8,667 nt of DNA from DASRHK01 sp035650495. Its GTDB lineage: Bacteria; Pseudomonadota; Gammaproteobacteria; Nevskiales; Nevskiaceae. This document shows positions 1-6,713 of this stretch, piece after piece. The translations under genes were made by a program, and so were the position numbers. The stretch lies in contig DASRHK010000020.1 of NCBI GenBank assembly GCA_035650495.1, positions 1 through 8,667 on the forward strand, written 5' to 3'. Position 1 is the stretch's first letter; each line of letters starts with the position of its first letter. A model generated the notes under the pieces. That model was given only the letters and a program-made list of their open reading frames with translations, was not told the DNA's origin and did not search any database.

Positions 1-3
1 GAT

Positions 4-7
4 GGAG
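4..7 (+). promoter_or_regulatory. Shine-Dalgarno candidate that decides the DUF4124 start
   Basis: GGAG lies 12 nt upstream of the ATG at 20. An earlier in-frame ATG at 2 overlaps this motif and would put six extra residues (including Phe-Phe-Asp) ahead of the signal peptide. Starting at 20 gives a clean Sec signal beginning MNRLSF. The spacing is slightly long, so this is moderate support only. Confidence 0.5.
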
Positions 8-19
8 TTTTTTGATCTT

Positions 20-466
20 ATGAACCGCTTGTCCTTTCTCGTCGCCACCCTGATTGCCGCCATCGCTCTGCCGGCGTCTGCCGCCGTCTATCGATGGGTC
101 GACGCCGAGGGCCACGTCCACTACACCGACAAGGCGGTGGAGAACTCCGAGCCGGTGAACATCCGCACCGGCCAGCCCAATGAGAAGGACGCGACGCCGA
201 CCGGCGCCGATCCGAATCTCACCACCGATCAGCTCGCGCAGAAGAAGTCCGAGTGCGAGCAGAAGCGCAAGCAATATGAGAGCTACGCGTCGGCGAAGAA
301 GATCGTCGAGACCGACGGGCTCGGCCGTACCCACGAGTACTCGGCCGATGAGATGAAGATGCTGGTCGAGAAGACGCAGCAGGCGATGCAGCAGACCTGC
401 GGCGCCGCCGGCATCAGCACGACGACAGCGGCCGCTCCGGCGACCGGCTCGACGCCGCCGCAGTAG
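20..466 (+). CDS. DUF4124 domain-containing exported protein
   Basis: This is a small envelope protein of 148 aa when started at the ATG at 20. Residues 1-21 form a Sec signal peptide: Asn-Arg, a hydrophobic stretch, and an Ala-Ser-Ala cleavage site. The mature protein opens with the DUF4124 signature YRWVDAEGHVHYTDK (about residues 24-38), common in proteobacterial periplasmic or envelope proteins of unknown biochemical role. A charged, probably helical middle (about 70-127) is bounded by Cys79 and Cys127, which could form a disulfide in the periplasm. The tail (about 128-148) is low-complexity Ala/Thr/Pro/Ser. The gene is convergent with speE and its TAG stop abuts the speE stop with no spacer. 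The upstream promoter is outside the window. The family call is secure; the function is unknown. Confidence 0.85.
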   Translation: MNRLSFLVATLIAAIALPASAAVYRWVDAEGHVHYTDKAVENSEPVNIRTGQPNEKDATPTGADPNLTTDQLAQKKSECEQKRKQYESYASAKKIVETDGLGRTHEYSADEMKMLVEKTQQAMQQTCGAAGISTTTAAAPATGSTPPQ

Positions 467-1324
467 CTACTTTTTCTTCTTCAGCCGATCGGCGACGAAG
501 CCCGGCAGCGCGAACGCTGCGCGGTGCGTGTCGGCGTTGTAGTACTTCGCCTTGAGCTTCCGGATCGCCGGCGCATCGAGCCGCTCGGCGAGCGCGCCTT
601 TCTTCTTGCACGCGATCGACGCCGACCACCAGCCTGACGGGTAGATCGGCTGCGGGAAGTGCAGCAGGTGGGTCTGCTTGAATCCCGCCTCCTGCATCGC
701 GCCGTGCATTTCCTGGATCAAGTCCAGATGCAGCAGCGGCGATTCCGACTGCTGCACGAGCATGCCGTCCTTCTTCAGCGCCTTGATGCAGTCGAGATAG
801 AAGCGCTTGCCGAAGAGCCCCTCCGCCGGCCCGACCGGATCGGTGGAGTCGATGATGATGAGGTCGATCGACTCGCGCTTGGCGTCCTTCATCCACTGGA
901 TGCCGTCGCCGAAGTAGAGCGTCGCGCGCGGGTCGTCGTTGGCGTCGCACAGCTCCGGGAAATATTTCTCGGCGAGCCGGGTCACGCGCTCGTCGATCTC
1001 GACCTGGGTCGCCGATTTCACCTCGGGATGCTTGAGCACTTCGCGCAGGGTGCCGCAGTCGCCGCCGCCGACGATGACCACCGTCGCCGGGCTCGGATGC
1101 GAGTTCAGCGCCGGGTGCGACATCATCTCGTGATAGAGGAAGTTGTCGCGGGTCGACACCATCGTGCAGCCGTCGATGGTCATCAGGTAGCCGAAGGTCT
1201 GCGTCTGCCAGATCTCGATCTTCTGGTAGGGCGTCTGCTCCTCGTGCAGCAGGCTGCCCTTGAGCGAGAACGCCGTGCCGGTCTTTTCCACCGCTTCGGA
1301 GAACCAGGTCTTGTCGAGCGCCAT
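467..1324 (-). CDS. speE: Spermidine synthase (polyamine aminopropyltransferase)
   Basis: The enzyme transfers the aminopropyl group of decarboxylated SAM to putrescine, giving spermidine and methylthioadenosine in the cytoplasm. The protein is 285 aa, normal for bacterial SpeE. Visible motifs in order are HEEQTPYQKIEI in the N-terminal beta domain (27-38), the nucleotide-binding GGGDCGTLRE (86-95), the acidic VEID that binds the cofactor ribose (108-111), and the active-site DSTDPVGPAEGLF with the likely catalytic Asp159. YPSGWW (228-233) completes the match. One small oddity is Cys90 in the glycine loop, where GGGDG is commonest. The C-terminus ends in a run of lysines. The gene is divergent from speA, which makes agmatine for the same pathway; neither speD nor an agmatine-to-putrescine enzyme is in the window. 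The start is the ATG at 1324, with a purine-rich GTGAGAAA just upstream on the minus strand as a plausible ribosome binding site. Confidence 0.95.
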   Translation of the reverse strand: MALDKTWFSEAVEKTGTAFSLKGSLLHEEQTPYQKIEIWQTQTFGYLMTIDGCTMVSTRDNFLYHEMMSHPALNSHPSPATVVIVGGGDCGTLREVLKHPEVKSATQVEIDERVTRLAEKYFPELCDANDDPRATLYFGDGIQWMKDAKRESIDLIIIDSTDPVGPAEGLFGKRFYLDCIKALKKDGMLVQQSESPLLHLDLIQEMHGAMQEAGFKQTHLLHFPQPIYPSGWWSASIACKKKGALAERLDAPAIRKLKAKYYNADTHRAAFALPGFVADRLKKKK

Positions 1325-1357
1325 GGGCGGTTTCTCACTAGAATTTGGGCCGCGAGT
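1325..1357. promoter_or_regulatory. Short divergent speE/speA intergenic region
   Basis: Only 33 bp separate the two divergent start codons, so each promoter must overlap the other gene's 5' end or this gap. On the plus strand TAGAAT (1339-1344) matches the -10 consensus at 5 of 6 positions. It would start transcription near 1351 and leave speA a leader of only about 7 nt. No good -35 lies 16-18 bp upstream; the nearest TTGTCG (1311-1316) is 22 bp away. No clear minus-strand promoter is visible, and speA lacks a strong Shine-Dalgarno. The promoter call is weak, but the divergent arrangement is certain. Confidence 0.35.
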
Positions 1358-3250
1358 ATGAACGATCCCAAATCAGCTTGGCAGGCCGCGGATTCCCGCG
1401 CGCTGTACAACATCGCCCAGTGGGGCGAGGGGTACTTCGACGTCGCACCAAACGGCCATCTCGTCGTGCGGCCGCATCGCGATCGCTCGCCGGTCGCCAT
1501 CGATCTCTATGAGCTCGCGCAGCGCGTGCAGCGCGAAGGCCTCGCGCTGCCGGTGCTCGTGCGCTTCAACGACATCCTTCACGATCGCGTCGACTCGCTC
1601 ACCGGCGCCTTCGCCGAGGTGATCCGGGAGCTCGGCTATCGCGGCGCCTACACCGCGGTGTATCCGATCAAGGTCAATCAGCAGCGCGTGGTCGTCGAAG
1701 AGATCGTGCGCCACGGCGGCGAGCGCGTCGGCATCGAGGCTGGCAGCAAGCCGGAGCTCGCCGCGGTGCTCGGCGTCGCGCCGGCCGGCTCGATCATCGT
1801 CTGCAACGGCTACAAGGACCGCACCTACATCCGCCGCGCGCTGATCGGGCAGAAGCTCGGCCATCGCGTCTACATCGTGGTCGAGAAGCTCTCCGAGCTG
1901 CCGCTGGTGATCGAGGAGTCCAAGGTGCTCGACGTCGCGCCGCTGATCGGCTTGCGCGTCAAGCTCGCCGGCTCGTTCACCAGCACGCAGCAGAACACCG
2001 GCGGCGACAAGTCGAAATTCGGCTTGCAGTGCGCGCAGGTGCTCGAAGCCTGCGAGCTCCTGAAGAAGTCCGGCCGGCTCGATGCGGTGCGCATGGTGCA
2101 CTTCCATCTCGGCTCGCAGGTTGCGAACGTGCAGGACGTCGCGCGCGGCATGCGCGAAGCCGCGCGCTTCTACGCCGAGCTGCGCGCGCTCGGCGCACCG
2201 ATCGACGTGGTCGACGTCGGCGGCGGCCTCGGCGTCGACTATGAGGGCACCCATAGCCGCTCGTACTGCTCGATGAATTATTCGCAGCGCGAGTACGCCC
2301 GCAACATCGTGCGCACGCTGCAGGAGATCTGCGCGGAGACCAAGCAACCGGAGCCTGCGCTGATCAGCGAATCCGGGCGCGCGCTGACGGCGCATCACGC
2401 GGTGCTGATCACGTCGGTGATCGAGCGGGAGTCGGCGCCCGCGACGCCGCTGCAGGCGCCGTCGAAATCGGATCCGGCAGTGATCCAGGATCTGCACGAT
2501 CTGCTCAGCAGCATCGACCGGCGCGGACCGCTCGAATGCCTGCACGAAGCGGCCGCGGCGCTCGCCGAAGCGCAGACGCAGTACACGCACGGCCTGCTGT
2601 CGCTGCCGCAGCGCGCATACGCGGAGAAAACTTATTTCGCGGTGTGCCGCGGGGTGATCTCGCGGCTCGATCCCTCGATCCGCGCGCATCGCGACGCGCT
2701 CGACGAGCTGCGCGACAAGCTCGCCGAAAAGTATTTCTGCAACTTCTCGGTGTTCCAGTCGATCCCGGACGCCTGGGCGATCGACCAGGTGTTCCCGATC
2801 CTGCCGATCCATCGCCTGAACGAGATGCCGACGCAGCGCGCGACGCTGTGCGATCTCACCTGCGACTCCGACGGCAAGATCGACGCGTATGTCGATCGCG
2901 AAGGCCTGATGCCGACGCTCGCGCTGCACGCGCTGCGCGAGGAGGAGCCGTATCTGCTGGGCTTCTTCATGGTCGGGGCGTATCAGGAAATCCTCGGCGA
3001 CATGCACAACCTGTTCGGCGATACCAACGCGGTGAACGTCGCGCTCGACGGCAAGGGTGGCTGGCGCCTCGAGGGCGCGGAGAACGGCGATCGCACCGAT
3101 GAGCTGCTGCGCTACGTGCACTTCGCGCCGGAGGAGCTCGCGCATGCGTATCGACGCAAGCTCGAAGCCTCGACGCTGCCGCCGGCGCAGCGCGATGCGC
3201 TGCAGAAAGAGCTCGAAGCGGGACTGTCCGGCTACACGTATCTCTCCTGA
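1358..3250 (+). CDS. speA: Biosynthetic arginine decarboxylase (PLP-dependent)
   Basis: The enzyme decarboxylates L-arginine to agmatine, the first step of the arginine route to putrescine and spermidine. The 630 aa length fits the SpeA type, an alanine-racemase-fold PLP enzyme with family-specific insertions. Visible features are YPIKVNQ with the PLP-binding Lys105, HFHLGSQ around residues 248-254, the glycine-rich phosphate-binding GGGLG (288-292), and CDLTCDSDG (498-506), whose second cysteine (Cys502) corresponds to the conserved active-site cysteine of this decarboxylase group. The protein ends in the family-typical GYTYLS. The reading frame stays open for 233 codons upstream, across the antisense of speE. 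ATG 1358 is chosen because similarity begins just after it (YNIAQWGEGYF) and a long overlap with speE is not credible. The following gene starts 2 nt after the stop, so speA probably heads a longer transcript. Confidence 0.95.
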   Translation: MNDPKSAWQAADSRALYNIAQWGEGYFDVAPNGHLVVRPHRDRSPVAIDLYELAQRVQREGLALPVLVRFNDILHDRVDSLTGAFAEVIRELGYRGAYTAVYPIKVNQQRVVVEEIVRHGGERVGIEAGSKPELAAVLGVAPAGSIIVCNGYKDRTYIRRALIGQKLGHRVYIVVEKLSELPLVIEESKVLDVAPLIGLRVKLAGSFTSTQQNTGGDKSKFGLQCAQVLEACELLKKSGRLDAVRMVHFHLGSQVANVQDVARGMREAARFYAELRALGAPIDVVDVGGGLGVDYEGTHSRSYCSMNYSQREYARNIVRTLQEICAETKQPEPALISESGRALTAHHAVLITSVIERESAPATPLQAPSKSDPAVIQDLHDLLSSIDRRGPLECLHEAAAALAEAQTQYTHGLLSLPQRAYAEKTYFAVCRGVISRLDPSIRAHRDALDELRDKLAEKYFCNFSVFQSIPDAWAIDQVFPILPIHRLNEMPTQRATLCDLTCDSDGKIDAYVDREGLMPTLALHALREEEPYLLGFFMVGAYQEILGDMHNLFGDTNAVNVALDGKGGWRLEGAENGDRTDELLRYVHFAPEELAHAYRRKLEASTLPPAQRDALQKELEAGLSGYTYLS

Positions 3251-3252
3251 CC

Positions 3253-4008
3253 GTGATCACGCGCCGCCAGCTGTTGTCGCGAAGCGCCGGCGCGACCGCA
3301 GTGGCAGCGGCGCTGAATTCCTGCGGCAGCTCGCAGCCGATCGCGAGCGCCACGCCGGTACTTGCCGAGGCGCTGCCTTCGCTGCCGGCATTCACGTTCA
3401 CCGACGCGCAAGAGCGCGCGCTCACGGCCGCGGTCGCACGGCTGATCCCCGCGAGCGGCGAGGCTGACTGGTCCGCCGCCGATGCCGGGGCGGTCGAATA
3501 CATCGAGCTGCTGCTCAATGCGTTCTCCGACGCGTCGGCGAATCCGAAGCTCTACGGCGGCGGCCCGACGCGTCCGCACTTCGCGGAGTTCCATTCGCTC
3601 TCGCGCGCGAAGCGGCTCGGCTGGCAGCGCGAAGTGCTGCGCCTGCGCGATCTGTACACGAGCGGACTCGATGCGCTGAACAAGCAGGATCCGCTTCGCA
3701 ACGACTTCGCATCGCTGAGCGCCGTGCAGCAGGACCTGATCCTCGAAGGACTCGATCTGCAAGCCGCGCCGTTCTTCGAGGCGATCTTCAATCACACGAT
3801 GGAAGCCGTGTACGGTCATCCGGTCTACGGCGGCAATCGCGACTACGTCGGCTGGGATTCGGTCTGCTACGAAGGCGACGTGCACGGCGTGCGCTTCCCC
3901 GGCGGCGAGGATGCGAGCGCGGACGCGGAGCCGTGGCGCAAGTTCGGCGGCTATGCGCCGGACGAGATGATCGCGCCGGGCGCGTGTTCCACGAGCAAGC
4001 GCAAATGA
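3253..4008 (+). CDS. Gluconate 2-dehydrogenase subunit 3-like protein (small subunit of a GMC dehydrogenase, Tat signal)
   Basis: This is the small partner subunit of membrane-associated GMC dehydrogenases such as gluconate 2-dehydrogenase and bacterial FAD-glucose dehydrogenase. In those enzymes it carries a Tat signal and takes the signal-less flavoprotein across the inner membrane. The protein is 251 aa. The N-terminus has TRRQLL (3-8), a twin-arginine motif, followed by an Ala-rich stretch and LNSC (21-24), a tolerable lipobox, so it may be a Tat-exported lipoprotein anchored at Cys24. Family marks are the helical FTDAQERALTAAVARLIPA region (48-67), GGGP (102-105) and the C-terminal GHPVYGGNRDYVGW (188-201). 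The start is GTG at 3253, 2 nt after the speA stop; no ATG gives the Tat signal, and no Shine-Dalgarno is visible, so coupling to speA is likely. The GMC flavoprotein lies two genes downstream, as expected for a complex. Confidence 0.85.
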   Translation: MITRRQLLSRSAGATAVAAALNSCGSSQPIASATPVLAEALPSLPAFTFTDAQERALTAAVARLIPASGEADWSAADAGAVEYIELLLNAFSDASANPKLYGGGPTRPHFAEFHSLSRAKRLGWQREVLRLRDLYTSGLDALNKQDPLRNDFASLSAVQQDLILEGLDLQAAPFFEAIFNHTMEAVYGHPVYGGNRDYVGWDSVCYEGDVHGVRFPGGEDASADAEPWRKFGGYAPDEMIAPGACSTSKRK

Positions 4009-4925
4009 AACGCATCGTCGCCGCGATCGCGCTTACGCTCGCCGCATGCGGCGGCGAATCTCCCACGTCTTCGACCGTCACCGATCCCAGCGACGCGCCG
4101 CAGACGCCCGACGTCGTCGAGAATTGCTCGATGCCGCTCGCGGCGCCGAATCCGGCGGAGTCGCCGGCGTGGCAATTGAATCCGATCGGCCCGCTCGTCG
4201 ACGTCACCTGCAACTGGCAGCACTATCAGCCCGCGGCCGAGTCCTGCGTGAAGCTCGACGGCATCGAGTACGCGCCCGGCGGGACCGGTCCGCTCACCGA
4301 TGGCACCGATCCCGCGTGCGCTTTCTCCGGGTTCGCCCCGGAAGACACCGGACTGTATCGCTTCGCGTTCGACATCCCGATCCTCTGCCCGGGCTGCAGG
4401 CGCATGTTCATCGACTTCGATCGCATTCCCGCCGATGCGCCACCGCTCTACTACGCGCACGGTCACGCTTACTACCGCATCAGCTCGCTCAATCCGTTCT
4501 ACACGGTCGAGCCGATTGCGCACAGCCCGAACACCAAGAATTTCTTCAACGACAAACTGGTCTCGCCGCCGGGGACGCCGGTGGAGACGCTGATCGGCGC
4601 CGCCGACACGCACGACATGGCGTATGTCACCGACACCGTGCACTTCATCCACACGGCGATCCAAGGCGCGCATTACATCGGCCCGTGGTACGTGAATCGC
4701 GACGGCGAGCGCATCCACGGCGTCTATCTCGACGTCGACTTCGGCGACGCCCAGCCGCTCGGCATGCCGAGCTTCGACAAGTTCTTCTACGAGGCCGGCT
4801 ACGACTCGGGACAGTTGAGCTGCCTCGACAACGGCTCGCCGATGACGACCGACGCCGATCTGCTCTACGGCGGCTGCGTCGACCGTCCCGGCGGCAGCAT
4901 CGACGCCTACGATCCGTTCCAGTAG
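4005..4925 (+). CDS. Uncharacterised His/Cys-rich lipoprotein with HGH and CPGC motifs
   Basis: I do not recognise the family. The 306-aa protein begins with a textbook lipoprotein signal, MKRIVAAIALTLAAC, with lipobox LAAC and lipidated Cys15 followed by Gly-Gly. A Ser/Thr/Pro/Asp-rich linker (to about residue 40) leads to a globular domain. That domain holds CPGC (128-131), which lacks the following His needed for a c-type haem. It also holds AHGHA with His152 and His154, a later cluster of His203, His213, His216 and His223, and several more Cys residues spread from about 42 to 295. These look suited to metal binding or disulfides; this is inference. The ATG overlaps the upstream stop by 4 nt, and the downstream GMC gene starts at the very next base. 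It sits where a cytochrome c subunit would be expected in a gluconate-dehydrogenase-type operon. The HGH motif is also the best candidate target in the operon for the DREV/METTL9-like methyltransferase. Confidence 0.75.
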   Translation: MKRIVAAIALTLAACGGESPTSSTVTDPSDAPQTPDVVENCSMPLAAPNPAESPAWQLNPIGPLVDVTCNWQHYQPAAESCVKLDGIEYAPGGTGPLTDGTDPACAFSGFAPEDTGLYRFAFDIPILCPGCRRMFIDFDRIPADAPPLYYAHGHAYYRISSLNPFYTVEPIAHSPNTKNFFNDKLVSPPGTPVETLIGAADTHDMAYVTDTVHFIHTAIQGAHYIGPWYVNRDGERIHGVYLDVDFGDAQPLGMPSFDKFFYEAGYDSGQLSCLDNGSPMTTDADLLYGGCVDRPGGSIDAYDPFQ

Positions 4926-6713
4926 ATGGCCGATCGCTTCGACGTCTGCGTCGTCGGCTCCGGTGCGGGCGGCGGCATCGTCGCTTACGTGCTCGCGAAG
5001 GCGGGCTTGCGCGTCTGCGTGCTCGAGAAAGGGCCGTGGCTCGACGGCAGTGATTTCTCCGACGACGAGCTGAAGTTCGGCGAGCGCAATTTCATCGATC
5101 AGGATCCGGTGATCGAGCCGCGCACGTTCCGCGATCGACCGGAGGAGGGCGATCACACCTACGTCGGCAAGGTGCTGAAGGTGTCGCGCTGCGTCGGCGG
5201 CGGCTCGGTGCACTACGGCGCGGTGTGCTTCCGCTTCAGGCCCGAGGATTTCCGCGCGCGCACGACGTTCGGCAACCTGCCGGGCGCGAGCATCGTCGAC
5301 TGGCCGCTCACCGACGACGAGCTCGACGCGAACAATCCGCGCTCGATCTGGGCCTATTACCGCAAGTGCGAGAAGCTGCTCGGCGTCGCGGGCGGACAGA
5401 TGCGATCCGATGCGAGCCCCGGCGCGCCGCACGACGGCGAGTGGCGCAGCGACCCGTATCCGCAGCCCGGCCATCCGCCGAACTACGGCGCGAAGTTGTT
5501 CGAGGACGCGGCGACGCAGTTCGGCTATCACCCGTTCCCGACGCCGGTGTGCATCAACAACGGTCCGTACACGCTCGACGATCCGGACTTCCTGACCGAC
5601 GGCGCGCCACTGACGCGCAACGGCTGCAGCTACTGCGGCTTCTGCTCGAGCCACGGCTGCCCGATCGACGCGAAGGGCGACACGCGCGTGACTGCACTCG
5701 CACTCGCGCAGCGCACCGGGCGCTGCACGATCATCCCCGACGCGCACGTGATCCGCGTCGAGACGAAGAATGGGCGCGCGTCGCGCGTCGTCTATCTCGA
5801 CAACGATGACGCGCTGCAGGCGATCGAGGCCGATCGCTTCGTGCTCGCCGCATCGACCGTGGACACGCCGCGCCTTACGTTGCTCTCGGAGTTCCCCGCC
5901 GATCTGGTCAACTACGATCTGGTCGGACGCTACCTCACGACACATCATTTTCCCGCGGCGATTGGTCTCTTCGAGCAGCGCATCGACTATTACCGCGGCT
6001 TCTGGTGCATGCGTGCCTTCGACGACTGGTACTTCGGCCCACCCGGCACGCCGAAACGATTCGGCTTCGGCAATATCCAGACGTTCGGCCCGTCGAGCGG
6101 ATATCCGATCGCGGCGGGCGGTTGCATCTCCACGGCGAAGTTCATGCCGTGGGGCCGCGCGCACAAGCAGGCGATGAAGAGTTACTTCGGTCACGTGCAA
6201 TACATCGGCATGATCGCGCAGGACGCACCGGTCGCCGGCAATCGCGTCGACCTCGATCCTTCCGTGAAGGACGTGTGGGGATTGCCCGTCGCGCGCATCA
6301 CCTACACGCATCATCCGAACGACTACGCGGCGCAGGTCGAGACGGTGCCGATCCTGCTCGCGCTCCTCGAAGCGATGGGCGCGGTGTCGCGGCAGGCGTC
6401 GTTCGGATTCGCGTCGACGACGGCGATCCCGCAGTTCTTTCCCGGCGGCGTGGAGCATCGCGGGCCGGGCCGATCGTTTCCCGATCCGATCGCGGGCACC
6501 GGCAATCATCAGCACGGCACGATGCGGATGGGCTTCGACGCGAACGAGAGCGTCGTCAACGAGCGCGGCCGCTTCCACGGCATCCCGAATCTCTACGTCG
6601 GCGACGCTTCGGTGCTGCCGACCTCCGGCGGCTACAACCCGACGCTCACCGTGCAGGCGATGGCGTGGCGCACGGCGCAGGGGATCGTCGACGAAGTCAG
6701 CGGCACGGCGTAA
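4926..6713 (+). CDS. GMC family oxidoreductase (gluconate 2-dehydrogenase-like flavoprotein)
   Basis: This is an FAD-dependent oxidoreductase of 595 aa that should oxidise an alcohol, sugar or sugar acid; the substrate cannot be read from sequence. The N-terminal Rossmann motif GSGAGGG (11-17) begins almost at the start codon, so there is no signal peptide. Export would need the Tat-signal small subunit encoded at 3253-4008. Next come VGGGSVHYGA (90-99), typical of FAD contact in GMC proteins, and a cysteine cluster C-x2-C-x2-C-x4-C-P (Cys234, 237, 240, 245). Iron-sulfur-bearing bacterial FAD-glucose dehydrogenases carry a comparable cysteine cluster. The C-terminal part has GNHQHGTMRMG (526-536) with the likely catalytic His528, then GGYNPTLT with the partner Asn571, followed by the usual QAMAWRTA helix. 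It starts directly after the lipoprotein stop with no Shine-Dalgarno, so coupling is likely. No cytochrome c gene accompanies it. Confidence 0.92.
   Translation: MADRFDVCVVGSGAGGGIVAYVLAKAGLRVCVLEKGPWLDGSDFSDDELKFGERNFIDQDPVIEPRTFRDRPEEGDHTYVGKVLKVSRCVGGGSVHYGAVCFRFRPEDFRARTTFGNLPGASIVDWPLTDDELDANNPRSIWAYYRKCEKLLGVAGGQMRSDASPGAPHDGEWRSDPYPQPGHPPNYGAKLFEDAATQFGYHPFPTPVCINNGPYTLDDPDFLTDGAPLTRNGCSYCGFCSSHGCPIDAKGDTRVTALALAQRTGRCTIIPDAHVIRVETKNGRASRVVYLDNDDALQAIEADRFVLAASTVDTPRLTLLSEFPADLVNYDLVGRYLTTHHFPAAIGLFEQRIDYYRGFWCMRAFDDWYFGPPGTPKRFGFGNIQTFGPSSGYPIAAGGCISTAKFMPWGRAHKQAMKSYFGHVQYIGMIAQDAPVAGNRVDLDPSVKDVWGLPVARITYTHHPNDYAAQVETVPILLALLEAMGAVSRQASFGFASTTAIPQFFPGGVEHRGPGRSFPDPIAGTGNHQHGTMRMGFDANESVVNERGRFHGIPNLYVGDASVLPTSGGYNPTLTVQAMAWRTAQGIVDEVSGTA

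Noticed and set aside
462..480. Possible bidirectional terminator (palindrome followed by a T-rich run)
   Set aside because: AGTAGCTACT is a palindrome without a loop; at most a 3-bp stem can form. The T-run is the lysine-codon tail of speE.
659..1357. In-frame 233-codon upstream extension of speA
   Set aside because: It lies wholly antisense to speE and looks like shadow sequence (Arg/His/Val/Asp-rich). SpeA similarity begins just after the ATG at 1358, and the resulting 630 aa matches the family.
1474..1490. GCGATCGC and frequent GATCG words reminiscent of the cyanobacterial HIP1 repeat
   Set aside because: GATCG-type words are scattered through all genes as Asp/Ile/Arg codon combinations in GC-rich DNA. 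There is no periodic or intergenic arrangement.
1373..3145. 590-aa open frame on the minus strand opposite speA
   Set aside because: This is a shadow of the high-GC speA codons. It is Arg/Ala/His-rich, has no domain signature, and speA is unambiguous.
4386..4397. CPGC in the lipoprotein as a c-type haem site
   Set aside because: The haem motif needs CxxCH; the residue after the second Cys is Arg. No CxxCH was noticed in the SU3, lipoprotein, GMC or methyltransferase proteins.
3951..6578. 875-aa open frame on the minus strand opposite the lipoprotein and GMC genes
   Set aside because: Its composition is dominated by Arg, Ala, Val, Glu and Asp with no recognisable motif. It mirrors the strong third-position GC bias of the plus-strand genes, which carry clear family motifs.
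6005..6712. In-frame upstream extension of the methyltransferase (236 codons)
   Set aside because: It overlaps the GMC C-terminus, which holds the catalytic motifs in another frame. The ATG at 6713 gives a protein colinear with DREV/METTL9.
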